64,000 nucleotides of DNA from Mesobacillus maritimus (GCF_023715205.1 NZ_JAMBNR010000006.1:1-64000), one strand, 5' to 3'; counted from the stretch's first letter, positions 35,912 to 45,155 are shown. Program-made: numbers and translations. Notes: generated by a model from the letters alone, not told the origin.

Positions 35912-37084
35912 CTAGAAATTCGCTTTGTAGAATAATAGTTCAACAATTCTTTGTATGCGTTCCTTTTCAATTTTCTGTTCGTCAAAGGCCATTGGTTTTG
36001 AATTCACTTCAAAAAGAACATACTCGCCAGATTGAGTTAAACCTGCATCAATTGAGAATTCCCCAAAATAACCTAATTTCTTAGTGAGTAACGCTCCAAT
36101 CCTTTTAACAAGCTTAGAGAAAAAAAGGTCATGTTGTTCTGTTCGTACTCGTTCGTAAGGTACCAAAACTCCGCCATTTGGTACATGTGTTGTTAAACTT
36201 TGTCTATGAGATTGACGCACACCAACGCCAGTAACTTTGTAGCCTTCCGGACTATCATGGGCGTGTATCCTGAAGTCAAAGCGTTTACCATCAAGTTGTG
36301 CAGGTGAAATTTCTACCTGGGCAATATACCGTTTCTTTCGTAAAAGGGCATGTGTTTCTTTCCAAAATGCATTGAATGAAGGGTAGAAGTTTTTTTGTTT
36401 ATGGTCCATTAAAGCGATTGAACCATCCTTCTGGGTATGAAGTAAGAAAATGCCCTTTCCTCGCGAGGAAAGAGATGGCTTCAAGTATACACCTTGATGC
36501 TTTCGTAAAAACTCAGCTAAAACTGTCTCCTCGCTGATCAAAATACTTTTAGGCATTAGAGGCTCTAAGATAGAGTCTTCCTTTACCAATTCATATAGCT
36601 TAGCTTTATCAATAAAGAAGGGATTAAAAAAGGGGATGTTCCATTCTTCGAAAAGACGCCTTGCCTGATCGAACGAAGGGGATTCCTCCGTCTTTCTTAG
36701 CGGTACTCGGTTGTAAACAACATGTGGAAGTGGAGAAACCACTTGATACCAAGCATCCTGCTCAGGGAGATAGAGGAATCCAGAGATTTGGTTGTTTTTT
36801 ATTTCTTCAGGAGCAAATACAATGCAAATGCCCCCTTTGGAAATGGCTTCACGCTGTACAGATTTAAAAAGCGGGATATTGCCTAAAATGGCCCCATTTT
36901 TTGATAACGAGGCCATAATTCCAATTAGTGGTCCAAGGTTCCCATTTACATTTTTCAAATCGATTGAAAATAAGGTCTTGCCTGTAAAGGAAGGTAGTGG
37001 TATTTGATTCGCTCCAAAAGAAAGTCTCTCAGTTGTATCTGTTGGATACCACAATTGATGCCAATGATCATAGCTGATCTTCAT
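35912..37084 (-). CDS. YheC/YheD-family ATP-grasp protein (fourth of four)
   Basis: A 390-residue protein of the YheC/YheD endospore coat-associated ATP-grasp family. An N-terminal beta-rich part (1-150) ends in VVYNRVPLRKTEESPSF, then the ATP-grasp fold: KPSLSSRGKGIFLL (ATP lid), FDFRIHAHDS and FEVNSKPMAFD (metal ligands Glu and Asn) near 365. ATP-grasp enzymes ligate carboxylates to amines or thiols; the YheCD substrate is not known. Its start overlaps the preceding stop by 4 bases, implying translational coupling. Confidence 0.9.
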   Translation of the reverse strand: MKISYDHWHQLWYPTDTTERLSFGANQIPLPSFTGKTLFSIDLKNVNGNLGPLIGIMASLSKNGAILGNIPLFKSVQREAISKGGICIVFAPEEIKNNQISGFLYLPEQDAWYQVVSPLPHVVYNRVPLRKTEESPSFDQARRLFEEWNIPFFNPFFIDKAKLYELVKEDSILEPLMPKSILISEETVLAEFLRKHQGVYLKPSLSSRGKGIFLLHTQKDGSIALMDHKQKNFYPSFNAFWKETHALLRKKRYIAQVEISPAQLDGKRFDFRIHAHDSPEGYKVTGVGVRQSHRQSLTTHVPNGGVLVPYERVRTEQHDLFFSKLVKRIGALLTKKLGYFGEFSIDAGLTQSGEYVLFEVNSKPMAFDEQKIEKERIQRIVELLFYKANF

Positions 37085-38445
37085 TGGAAAAGTTCCTCAG
37101 GTTTTGTAATTGCTTTTTCGGCAAGGTAAATTCCAAATTCAATCGATAATTTACGGCTTAGAAGTTCAAATTCTTTTAATTGCGGGTGCTTGAAGATCGA
37201 ACGACCAGGTTTCGAATTCGCTTCAAAAAGCCAGACTTTTCCATTCTTATCAATGCCTAAGTCGAAACCGATTTCCCCGATAATTCCTTCTACTTGTGTT
37301 TCAAGAATTTCACTTAGATAAAGTGCTGCCTCCGATAACTTTTCTCTATAGAGTTCATGTTCTTCGTTCGAAGAGAAAATTTCCTCGAGTGTCTTCACTT
37401 CACCACCATAGCTGATATGCGTTGTCGCGCAACCGGCTCCACCAATTTTTCCGGCGATCGCAGCTATTTGCCAATTTCCTGTCTCATCTTTATTGGTATG
37501 GACCCTAAAGTCAACGATTCGACCCTCAACTCGCATCAAGTGAATACCCTGCTGCACAATCATATTGGAGAGTTTTCGTTTATAAAATACTTTTTTGAAT
37601 AAAGTTTCGAGGCTCGGAAATTTGGTGAGTTTTTTATTTCCTTCATGATCTCGGTACCGGCAATAATAATATCCCTCATTGCGGTCATACAAAATTTGGT
37701 GGACACCTAAACCTAAACTACCGTTTTCAGGTTTCATGTAAATATGTCCATAGTCAGACAGCATTCTTTCAATGATGGAATACGATGTAAAAGGATATGT
37801 TTCTGGTAGAAATTGACTAGCCCCATCGACTTGCTGGAGTCGTTCAAAGATATCCATCTTGCTAAAAAAGCCAGGGTTATACCAAGGAATGAGATAGTCA
37901 GTTTGGAGTCTTGTTTTCAGCTCTTGAGTACTTTGTCGTTTTTCAGTTCGGCGATTGGGCAAACGATCGTAGACCACATTCGGAAACGGGACCTCAAGTT
38001 TCTTCCAGCCGGTTTCTTCATCATAGAAGTAGCCGTTAATTAGCCCGCGTTTCCAGTCAATATGCTCTTCTCCAAATAGGAATGGAAGAGCGCCAACAAC
38101 TTTTTTGACGGATAATAATTTAGCAAAAAAAGATGTTCTCTTTCCTAGTGGGCGAAATGGATAAGAAGTAAATCCTGATGTTGAAATCCCAATTAGAGGA
38201 CCGATAAACAGGGTGTCTTGGTCAATAAAAACATGCAGATAATTTTCTAGGCTTGGAAGGAATAAATCCTTTTGCAGTTTTTCAGTTATCACAATTTTAT
38301 TTTTATTGTGCGGAAGGCACTCGGCTTCAATTACTTTGTTTCCGAAAGCAATCTTTTCAATCGGGTAGAGAGCCAAGTCACTTGGCAATAGGATTTTATA
38401 ATCATGATGATTTTTGATTACTTCAATCCGATAACGTTTTTTCAC
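37081..38445 (-). CDS. YheC/YheD-family ATP-grasp protein (third of four)
   Basis: At 454 residues this is the longest of the four and closest in size to B. subtilis YheD. An extra N-terminal domain (about 1-110) precedes VVYDRLPNRRTEKRQS, then the ATP-grasp core KPENGSLGLGVHQI, VDFRVHTNKDE and FEANSKPGRSIF. It overlaps the upstream gene by 23 bases and the downstream one by 4. Predicted to act in the mother cell on spore coat or related material, by family only. Confidence 0.9.
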   Translation of the reverse strand: MKKRYRIEVIKNHHDYKILLPSDLALYPIEKIAFGNKVIEAECLPHNKNKIVITEKLQKDLFLPSLENYLHVFIDQDTLFIGPLIGISTSGFTSYPFRPLGKRTSFFAKLLSVKKVVGALPFLFGEEHIDWKRGLINGYFYDEETGWKKLEVPFPNVVYDRLPNRRTEKRQSTQELKTRLQTDYLIPWYNPGFFSKMDIFERLQQVDGASQFLPETYPFTSYSIIERMLSDYGHIYMKPENGSLGLGVHQILYDRNEGYYYCRYRDHEGNKKLTKFPSLETLFKKVFYKRKLSNMIVQQGIHLMRVEGRIVDFRVHTNKDETGNWQIAAIAGKIGGAGCATTHISYGGEVKTLEEIFSSNEEHELYREKLSEAALYLSEILETQVEGIIGEIGFDLGIDKNGKVWLFEANSKPGRSIFKHPQLKEFELLSRKLSIEFGIYLAEKAITKPEELFQ

Positions 38446-39526
38446 GATGATTCTCCCTCACTTTCCTTCGGTTGTTGGCCAGTTGTTTTCCATATTTTAA
38501 GGGTGCTGTATAAAGTGACTCCTCGATTAAAGGAGTAGTTTCAACAATGACCTTTCTTCCCGGTTTTGAATTGATATCTAATATCCAAAGTGAAAGGTCA
38601 CAAGCTATGCCAATATCAACTCCTAATTCAAATAGGGGCGGATAGTGTTTTTCTAATACATTAGGAAGTTGTAAAACAATCTCGTTTAATTCGGCATTTA
38701 GAAATCGGGCTTTTTCATTGGATAATGTATCAATCCAGTTTTGATAGTTTAAAGGTTTGGCACCGACAGTTAAATTAGAAAGGATTCCGTTTTGTTGACC
38801 TACTCGAATTCCTCTACCTCTTTCGACCCAACTTCCATCTATGTTTTTTTGTAAAAAAATTCGAACGTCAAACGGTCTATTTTCATGATCAGTAAGTGGA
38901 AGGAAGCGCTGTGCTAGATATGATTTTTTATTCAATAGGGTATGAAGCCAATTTATAAAAGGCTGAATAGTAGGATAGGTGGAGTTAACAAGTTCATGTT
39001 GTTTTTCGATCACAACTTTAATGGTTTCTTCATTCTTTTCAAGGCAAACAATTCCCATTCCACCTGAACCGATTTCAGGTTTGAGGATCACTTTCTTATA
39101 GCGATCTAGGAAGGATAGAACCTGTTGGGCGGTGGAGACTTTTATCGTTTCTGCTACATAAGGGCGTAGTTTCGATGCGAATAGGGTTTGATGTAAATTC
39201 CATTTGTTAGGCAACCCGTGGCCAATAAAATCAATATCTTTTCTCGTTTTTAGCCACTTTACAATCGCCATAGATGTCTTCGCAGTCAGCGTATCCGTGT
39301 AGAAACACCTATCATATAATATCTCTGGGAGGGGAAACTCCGCTTGTTTCCAAATCGCTTCCTCAGGAGAAAATACCTCTCCGGAAATTAGCTCTGTTAT
39401 TGGGTGGATATTGGTTGGTTTAAAGCGATAGCAGGTCATCTCCAAGGGTTTAGCCCTTTTCGCAACCTCTGTAAAGTATTGATCTTCTAATTCTGGGTTT
39501 AAAGATATAAAACCAAAGGAATACAT
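38423..39526 (-). CDS. YheC/YheD-family ATP-grasp protein (second of four)
   Basis: A 367-residue paralogue. The start MYSFGFISLNPE overlaps the preceding stop codon in TAATG, a classic coupling arrangement, after GAAGGAGAAG. Core motifs: ILYDRCFYTD in place of the usual YNRxxxR, KPEIGSGGMGIVCLE, FDVRIFLQKN and LDINSKPGRKV; here the usual Glu of the metal site (FExNSKP) is Asp. The RRT/RKT motif seen in the other three is altered too, so this member may have shifted specificity. Confidence 0.88.
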   Translation of the reverse strand: MYSFGFISLNPELEDQYFTEVAKRAKPLEMTCYRFKPTNIHPITELISGEVFSPEEAIWKQAEFPLPEILYDRCFYTDTLTAKTSMAIVKWLKTRKDIDFIGHGLPNKWNLHQTLFASKLRPYVAETIKVSTAQQVLSFLDRYKKVILKPEIGSGGMGIVCLEKNEETIKVVIEKQHELVNSTYPTIQPFINWLHTLLNKKSYLAQRFLPLTDHENRPFDVRIFLQKNIDGSWVERGRGIRVGQQNGILSNLTVGAKPLNYQNWIDTLSNEKARFLNAELNEIVLQLPNVLEKHYPPLFELGVDIGIACDLSLWILDINSKPGRKVIVETTPLIEESLYTAPLKYGKQLANNRRKVRENHREKTLSD

Positions 39527-40620
39527 TATACTTCTCCTTCCGAATCTATTGATATGAGATTGTAACAAGAGTCAACGATTGCTCTTGCAGATGGACGGAT
39601 TTTTGTTTGTTGTTCTCCTAGGTTTTTTGAAGGCTTTGAATTAATCTCGATAATCCAGAGGTTCCCCTCAACATCGATACCGAGGTCAATTCCTACTTCA
39701 ATCATCAAACCCGGTACAAACTCGCTTATCGTCTGAGCGCTTTCTAGGGCAAGTTCCTTTAGTAGAGTGATTTTTAGATTAGTATTTTCTTTGCCGAATA
39801 AGGAAGTCAAAACCCTTTGCGGACGTAAGAGTTCACCACCAAGAGCAAGGTTAGCGGCAAAATGATTTTCAGCGGAGAGTCTTGCCACGACGGATGAGAC
39901 ACTCCACTCGGGAATTCTTGCTTGATGACAAAGAATTCGAAAATCAACTCTTTTACCTTGATCATGAAGGAGGGGTAGTCCTTGCTGGATGAGATAGGGG
40001 ATGTTGCGAATTTTCCTATCAAGAGCCTTTTTTAGCTCGTAAAAATCACCAAAACGCTCATAGGTTAATTGGTCTTTTTCTGAGTATGTGAGCTGATATT
40101 GATTGTTTTGATTTTTGATCCAAAAAATCCCTCTCCCCTGGCTACCATTAATGGGCTTAATATAAAGTTCCGAATAGTGCTGAATCATCCTAAGAAGTTC
40201 AGACTCTCGATATAACTTCGTCTCTGGTAAAAATGGTTGAAGGTTCTTCTTTGTTTCTAACCAACAATGAACCTCCCACTTTGATAGAAAGCGTTGATTG
40301 AATACTTTTATATTTAAATCATTACACAATTCTATGAAACTCCGAAATACTTGACTAGCTTCGCTCTTACGCGAGTGAATCCGGTTGTATACCACATCTG
40401 GGAAAGGAAGATTTTCCTTTCGCCAAAGACCATCATCATAGTAAAATCCTTTAACACCTTGTTTTGAAATACCTTTCAAGGAAAATACATAGAAAAAACC
40501 GTCCTTCTTTGCAACAAGTTCATTTAGCTCCTCGCAAAATGAGTGAACATTTTTAAAGGAAGGTTCTTTCTCATCCTTTTCGGTAATCTCCGTAAGAACA
40601 GCAATAATTGGCTTCTTCAT
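39526..40620 (-). CDS. YheC/YheD-family ATP-grasp protein (first of four)
   Basis: The operon's first gene, 364 residues. N-terminal strand PIIAVLTEI, VVYNRIHSRKSEASQV, then KPINGSQGRGIFWI, VDFRILCHQ and IEINSKPSKNLG. The full set of ATP-grasp residues is kept. A SigK-type promoter lies 56 bases upstream, and the divergent yheA gene starts 162 bases away. AGGTGAATT precedes ATG. With three downstream paralogues it forms an expanded version of the two-gene B. subtilis yheCD locus. Confidence 0.9.
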   Translation of the reverse strand: MKKPIIAVLTEITEKDEKEPSFKNVHSFCEELNELVAKKDGFFYVFSLKGISKQGVKGFYYDDGLWRKENLPFPDVVYNRIHSRKSEASQVFRSFIELCNDLNIKVFNQRFLSKWEVHCWLETKKNLQPFLPETKLYRESELLRMIQHYSELYIKPINGSQGRGIFWIKNQNNQYQLTYSEKDQLTYERFGDFYELKKALDRKIRNIPYLIQQGLPLLHDQGKRVDFRILCHQARIPEWSVSSVVARLSAENHFAANLALGGELLRPQRVLTSLFGKENTNLKITLLKELALESAQTISEFVPGLMIEVGIDLGIDVEGNLWIIEINSKPSKNLGEQQTKIRPSARAIVDSCYNLISIDSEGEV

Positions 40621-40675
40621 TAATTCACCTCATATGTTCTAATTGAGAACAGAAGATAGGCGAAAGCTGATATCG

Positions 40676-40701
40676 TATCGTATGAAAAAAACGATAGGAG
40701 T
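40676..40701 (-). promoter_or_regulatory. SigK-type promoter of the YheCD operon
   Basis: On the minus strand an AC-containing -35 (ACACAC, core AC at 40701-40700), a 15-base spacer and CATACGATA, a perfect CATAnnnTA -10. This would place the operon in the late mother cell. Confidence 0.6.
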
Positions 40702-40781
40702 GTGTCTATAGGTGAACTTCTCGCATTTGAAAGCATAGTCTGTTATAGTGGAGGGGATTCCGAAAAGAGGAGTGGTAAAAA

Positions 40782-41138
40782 GTGGCAGTGAATATCTATG
40801 ATTCTGCGTACGAAATGGAAAAGGCAATTCGTTCAAGCCAGGAGTACACCAACTTAAAGAAGCTTTATGATGAGGTAAATAACGATCCGTCTGCCAAGAC
40901 GATGTTTGATAACTTCCGTAATATTCAAATGCAGCTTCAGCAAAAACAAATGATGGGTGAAGATATCACTCAAGAAGAAGTTGAACAAGCTCAAAAAACG
41001 GTTGCTCTTGTTCAGCAACATGACAAAATTTCTCAACTAATGCAAGCAGAACAACAAATGAGTGTTGTTATTACTGAAATCAATAAGATTATCATGAAAC
41101 CTTTAGAAGCTCTTTACGGTGCACCAGAGAACCAATAA
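40782..41138 (+). CDS. yheA: YlbF/YmcA-family protein YheA
   Basis: A 118-residue all-helical protein of the YlbF/YmcA family (Com_YlbF), whose relatives YlbF, YmcA and YaaT modulate RNase Y. It corresponds to YheA by sequence (YDSAYEMEKAIRSSQEY) and by its place beside the yheCD genes. GTG start after AAGAGGAG. It lacks the Cys residues that hold the Fe-S clusters of YlbF and YmcA, so its role is separate. Confidence 0.88.
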   Translation: MAVNIYDSAYEMEKAIRSSQEYTNLKKLYDEVNNDPSAKTMFDNFRNIQMQLQQKQMMGEDITQEEVEQAQKTVALVQQHDKISQLMQAEQQMSVVITEINKIIMKPLEALYGAPENQ

Positions 41139-41150
41139 GAACTAAGGGGA

Positions 41151-41184
41151 AACTCCCGAACTTATGAGTTCGGGAGTTTTTTAT
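41151..41184 (+). terminator. Terminator after yheA
   Basis: AAACTCCCGAAC pairs with GTTCGGGAGTTTTTT (loop TTATGA). Confidence 0.9.
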
Positions 41185-41281
41185 TGTGTTTCATAAAGAT
41201 ATTGGAGAAGGTTCTAATTTGTCCTTTTTGTTCATAAAAATCAGGTGAAGACATGAACATCACAGAAATGGGGGCAAAAAC

Positions 41282-42151
41282 ATGATCTACCGTCTTTTAG
41301 CCTTAAATGTGGATGGAACAATTCTCCAGTCAAATGGAAGAATTCATAAATCGACGAAAGAGGCCATTGCCTATGTCCAGCAAAAGGGGATCTACGTTAC
41401 TCTTGTCACATCAAGGAGTTTTCCAGCTGCAAAAAAAATCGCAAAAGCGCTAAAAATAAATTCACTTCTCGTAACCCATCAAGGTGCTTACATTGCTGCA
41501 GAACAAGGGAAACCAATTATTCAAAAAAGCATTTCGGAAGAAGTAACCTATGAAATTATTCGGTTTTTAGAAGGGTTTCCTTGCCAAATTCGAATCGTTC
41601 ACGACCAATTTTCGCTTGCCAACAAATATAAGTTAAACCACAATCTCTTAGCTAAAACCGTCTTTACTACAGGCGATCCAATGTTTTACTCACAACAATT
41701 CGTAGATTCAATTAGTGAAACTTTACGGGATGAACCAATCACAGCACCAAAGATTGAGGTTTATTTTGAGTATGAAGAAGACTTAGAGGATGCGAAGGAA
41801 GCACTTTCCGCCATTTATAATGAAACCAATATGACAAAACTGAATGATTTCCGCTTGGATATCTTGCCACAAGATGTTTCAAAGTTGAATGGGCTGCGTG
41901 CTTTAGGTGACCATTTAGGTATTAAGCTAAAAGAAATGGTGGTTATCGGGGACGGCATGGATGACCTCGAAATGATTGAATCCAGTGGTTTAGGCGTAGC
42001 CATGGGGAACGCTTCTCCAGAAGTTAAGAAAGCATCGGATTGGGTCACTCGCTCTAATAACCAAAATGGTGTCTCCTACATGGTCAAAGAACATTTCCGT
42101 AAACAGCAACCAATTGAGTTCCTCCGGAAAATGAATATACTTAAAAGGTAA
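41282..42151 (+). CDS. yhaX: Cof-type HAD-IIB hydrolase YhaX, nucleophile Asp replaced by Asn
   Basis: A 289-residue HAD-IIB protein. Motif I reads LLALNVDGTIL, so the nucleophilic Asp of DxDGT is Asn9, while the second Asp, motif II (VTSRS), the cap, the Lys of motif III and GDGMDDLEMI (motif IV) are kept. B. subtilis YhaX, a SigE-dependent gene next to hemZ, is remembered as having the same Asn, so the change may be a family trait with an altered or non-phosphatase role. ATG is preceded by a modest GGGGG. Ends at a terminator at 42163. Confidence 0.85.
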   Translation: MIYRLLALNVDGTILQSNGRIHKSTKEAIAYVQQKGIYVTLVTSRSFPAAKKIAKALKINSLLVTHQGAYIAAEQGKPIIQKSISEEVTYEIIRFLEGFPCQIRIVHDQFSLANKYKLNHNLLAKTVFTTGDPMFYSQQFVDSISETLRDEPITAPKIEVYFEYEEDLEDAKEALSAIYNETNMTKLNDFRLDILPQDVSKLNGLRALGDHLGIKLKEMVVIGDGMDDLEMIESSGLGVAMGNASPEVKKASDWVTRSNNQNGVSYMVKEHFRKQQPIEFLRKMNILKR

Positions 42152-42162
42152 ATTGATTATAG

Positions 42163-42190
42163 AAAGGGCCTAATTCGTTAGGCCTTTTTT
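42163..42190 (+). terminator. Terminator after yhaX
   Basis: AAAGGGCCTAA pairs with TTAGGCCTTTTTT around TTCG. Confidence 0.85.
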
Positions 42191-42197
42191 GTGTTTT

Positions 42198-42337
42198 GCG
42201 GAGGGTATTTTGAAAGCAAATAGCAACAGGTTGAGCAGAAATAGAGTTTTAACCCCGATATGACCTTGATTTCAGTAAAATATTCGCCGTCGAGACGTGT
42301 TTATTCTCCGTAGGGAGAATAAATACAGGGTGGGGTA
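42198..42337 (+). repeat. Direct repeat unit 1 (140 bp)
   Basis: Starts GCGGAGGGTATTTTGAAAGC and ends TACAGGGTGGGGTA; nearly identical to the unit at 42447. It includes an inverted pair TTATTCTCC/GGAGAATAA around GTAG. Confidence 0.9.
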
Positions 42338-42446
42338 TGAAATGAAGTGTAAACCTGTCCAGCAAGCGGCTTAGGCTGAATCAAACTAAAGAAAAAACCA
42401 ACAATATTATAATAAACAAATGACTTTTACTAGAAAAGGACAGTCT

Positions 42447-42607
42447 GCGGAGGGTATTTTTATAGCAAATAGCAACAGGTTGAGCAGAAATAGAGTTTTA
42501 ACCCCGATATGACCTTGATTTCAGTAAAATATTCGCCGTTACAGGCAATATATTCGCCGTCGAGACGTATTTATTCTCCGTAGGAAGAATAAATACAGGG
42601 TGGGGTA
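42447..42607 (+). repeat. Direct repeat unit 2 (161 bp)
   Basis: Second copy of the 42198 unit with few substitutions and one 21-base insertion that itself duplicates the ATATTCGCCGT segment. The TTATTCTCC/GGAAGAATAA dyad is kept, with one change. Confidence 0.9.
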
Positions 42608-42711
42608 AAATGGATTGACTTTAAACCCTAAACTTTACCTGCTACCACTATATTGACCTTGCTTCAGTGAACCAGTAAACTAAAGAAAGCAAAATTGGAA
42701 AGGTGATACGA

Positions 42712-44232
42712 TTGTATATTTATATAAAGGGGATAACGGATGAACGGTTTCATCGTCCGTTACAATTGATTGCAAACTTATTCTTTGAAGATCCTACGGT
42801 CTCATTTTTACCATCAGATACAGACGAAGCAGATGCAACGGTCACACTTGAGGTGGAAGCGGGGGCTATAGTTAATGCGAGTGTTCAGTTAACAACCTCT
42901 GATGGAGAGGGTTTTCAAGCTTCCTATGAAAAACAGTTACCAGAGGGCTTAACAGAAAAAGAGCGGTTCCGTTTGATTAAAAATGCAGTGTCTCATGCCT
43001 ATCTAACGGTTCTCCAAGATTGGACAGGGATGATTCAAAAGTGGGGGATTTTAACAGGGGTTCGTCCGACGAAACTTCTCCATAAAAAGCTGTATGAAGG
43101 AACAAATCGTGAAACCGCTCATCGTGAGTTGGCGGAGGAGTACTTGATCACGCCTGAAAAAATTCAGTTGATGCAAGCGATTGTGGATCGTCAAAAAGCG
43201 GTTTTACCAGATTTATATGACCTTAAAAAAGAAGTGAGTATTTATATTGGTATTCCGTTCTGCCCAACAAAGTGTGCGTATTGCACCTTCCCAGCTTACG
43301 CCATCAATGGTCGACAAGGTTCTGTGGACAGTTTCCTTGGTGGACTTCACTACGAAATGCGCGAAATTGGGAACTGGTTAAAGGAAAATGACGTAAAAAT
43401 TACTACCGTTTACTATGGGGGTGGAACGCCAACCTCGATTACAGCAGAGGAAATGGATATGCTGTATGAAGAAATGCATACAGCCTTTCCAGATGTGAAA
43501 AGTATCCGTGAAATTACCGTTGAAGCGGGGAGACCAGATACCATCACGCCAGAAAAATTAGATGTCTTGAATAAGTGGAATATCGACCGGATTTCCATCA
43601 ATCCTCAATCTTATATTCAAGAAACGTTGAAGGCGATTGGCCGTCATCATACGGTTGAAGAAACGGTTGAGAAATACAAACTTGCTAGGGAAATGGGTAT
43701 GAACAACATCAATATGGATTTAATTATTGGCCTACCAGGTGAGGGAACGGAAGAGTTTACTCACACCCTCAATGAAACCGAAAAATTGATGCCAGAATCC
43801 TTAACGGTTCATACATTGTCGTTCAAGCGTGCTTCGGAAATGACCAAGAATAAACGAAAGTACAAGGTGGCTCCTCGTGAGGAAGTTGAAAAAATGATGG
43901 AGCTTGCGGAGAACTGGACGAAAGAAAATGGCTATGCTCCATATTATCTATACAGACAGAAAAACATTCTAGGGAATTTGGAAAACGTGGGTTATTCTAT
44001 TCCTGAACAGGAAAGTCTCTATAACATCATTATTATGGAAGAACTGCAAACGATTATTGGGATTGGATGCGGAGCTTCAAGTAAATTTATCCATCCTGTT
44101 ACAGGGAAGATTACTCATTTTGCAAATCCAAAAGACCCGAAGTCTTATAACGATAGTTTTGCTGAATATGCAAAGAAAAAAATTGATATTTTGGATGAGA
44201 TATTTCTCCAAAAAGGCTCCTTATCCTCTTAA
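42712..44232 (+). CDS. hemZ: HemZ, radical SAM coproporphyrinogen-type enzyme
   Basis: A 506-residue radical SAM protein of the HemZ family. The cluster motif CPTKCAYC is at about 180 in GIPFCPTKCAYCTFP, followed by YYGGGTPTS and a HemN-like C-terminal part with YYLYRQKNILGNLENVGY. The N-terminal 150 residues are specific to HemZ. Bacillus HemZ is an oxygen-independent enzyme whose role in heme synthesis has been debated. TTG at 42712 is preferred to GTG at 42703 because GGAAAGGTG is ideally spaced. It follows yhaX as in B. subtilis. Confidence 0.93.
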   Translation: MYIYIKGITDERFHRPLQLIANLFFEDPTVSFLPSDTDEADATVTLEVEAGAIVNASVQLTTSDGEGFQASYEKQLPEGLTEKERFRLIKNAVSHAYLTVLQDWTGMIQKWGILTGVRPTKLLHKKLYEGTNRETAHRELAEEYLITPEKIQLMQAIVDRQKAVLPDLYDLKKEVSIYIGIPFCPTKCAYCTFPAYAINGRQGSVDSFLGGLHYEMREIGNWLKENDVKITTVYYGGGTPTSITAEEMDMLYEEMHTAFPDVKSIREITVEAGRPDTITPEKLDVLNKWNIDRISINPQSYIQETLKAIGRHHTVEETVEKYKLAREMGMNNINMDLIIGLPGEGTEEFTHTLNETEKLMPESLTVHTLSFKRASEMTKNKRKYKVAPREEVEKMMELAENWTKENGYAPYYLYRQKNILGNLENVGYSIPEQESLYNIIIMEELQTIIGIGCGASSKFIHPVTGKITHFANPKDPKSYNDSFAEYAKKKIDILDEIFLQKGSLSS

Positions 44233-44243
44233 GGGGCTTTTTT
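44210..44243 (+). terminator. Terminator overlapping the end of hemZ
   Basis: AAAAAGGCTCCTT pairs with AAGGGGCTTTTTT; the stop codon lies inside the hairpin. Confidence 0.8.
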
Positions 44244-44336
44244 CTTCGTTAAAAATGAATCAAAATTCAGATAAATGATTTTAAAAAGATAGCGCACACA
44301 TTATAATAAAACTGATGACAAAGGAGGGGATTACGT

Positions 44337-45140
44337 TTGGCAACCGATTTTAATCTTGATTTTAAAACAGACACGGTTAAAGTCAACGTAGAGGGAAGAG
44401 TAGCTACGGTCGTATTAAACAGACCAAAGTCGATGAATGCACTAGATGTAGAAATGATGAGAGGATTAACGACCACTTTGAAGGATCTCTGTAATTCAGA
44501 TGAAGTGGAGATTGTCGTGTTGAAAGGGGCTGGACGAGCCTTTTCAGCTGGGGGAGACATTAAGACAATGCTTTCGGATAGTGATGAAAGCGATTTCCTT
44601 GATATTATGGATACTATTAGTGAACTAGCTGTTACACTGTACAGCATGCCGAAGGTTACAATCAGTGCGATTACAGGTGCTGCTGCCGGACTTGGGTTTA
44701 GTTTAGCATTGGCAACTGATTACATTATTGCGGATAAAGATAGTAAACTCGCCATGAATTTTATTGGAATTGGGTTGATTCCAGATGGTGGCGGTCACTT
44801 CTTCATGAAATCTCGAGTTGGTGAAACAAAAGCCAAGCATTTGATTTGGGAAGGGAAGCCAATGCTAGCCCCTGAAGCCTTAGAGCTTGGGTTAATCGAT
44901 GAAGTGGCAGATGGAGACCTTCAGGATGCTATTCAAGCGAAAGTTGCGGATTGGGAGCAGAAGCCACTGCAAGCAATGATTAAAACAAAGAAAATTTATG
45001 CAGAAGAGAATCGATTGTCTTTATTGAAGTTCCTTGAGCTTGAAAAAATCGCTCAAACCAAAATGAGACAAACCGAGGATCACAAAGAGGGAATTCAAGC
45101 CTTTATTGAGAAACGGAAACCTAACTTTATTGGAAAATAA
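44337..45140 (+). CDS. yhaR: Enoyl-CoA hydratase/isomerase family protein (YhaR)
   Basis: A 267-residue crotonase-fold protein. The oxyanion-hole segments are GAGRAFSAGGDIKTM near 70 and GAAAGLGFSLALATDY near 115; in the second catalytic region IGLIPDGGGHFF the first Glu position holds Ile-Pro-Asp, typical of isomerase-like or unassigned members. TTG start with AAAGGAGGGG. By order it is YhaR. Substrate unknown. Confidence 0.87.
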   Translation: MATDFNLDFKTDTVKVNVEGRVATVVLNRPKSMNALDVEMMRGLTTTLKDLCNSDEVEIVVLKGAGRAFSAGGDIKTMLSDSDESDFLDIMDTISELAVTLYSMPKVTISAITGAAAGLGFSLALATDYIIADKDSKLAMNFIGIGLIPDGGGHFFMKSRVGETKAKHLIWEGKPMLAPEALELGLIDEVADGDLQDAIQAKVADWEQKPLQAMIKTKKIYAEENRLSLLKFLELEKIAQTKMRQTEDHKEGIQAFIEKRKPNFIGK

Positions 45141-45155
45141 TAATCCAACTAGAAC

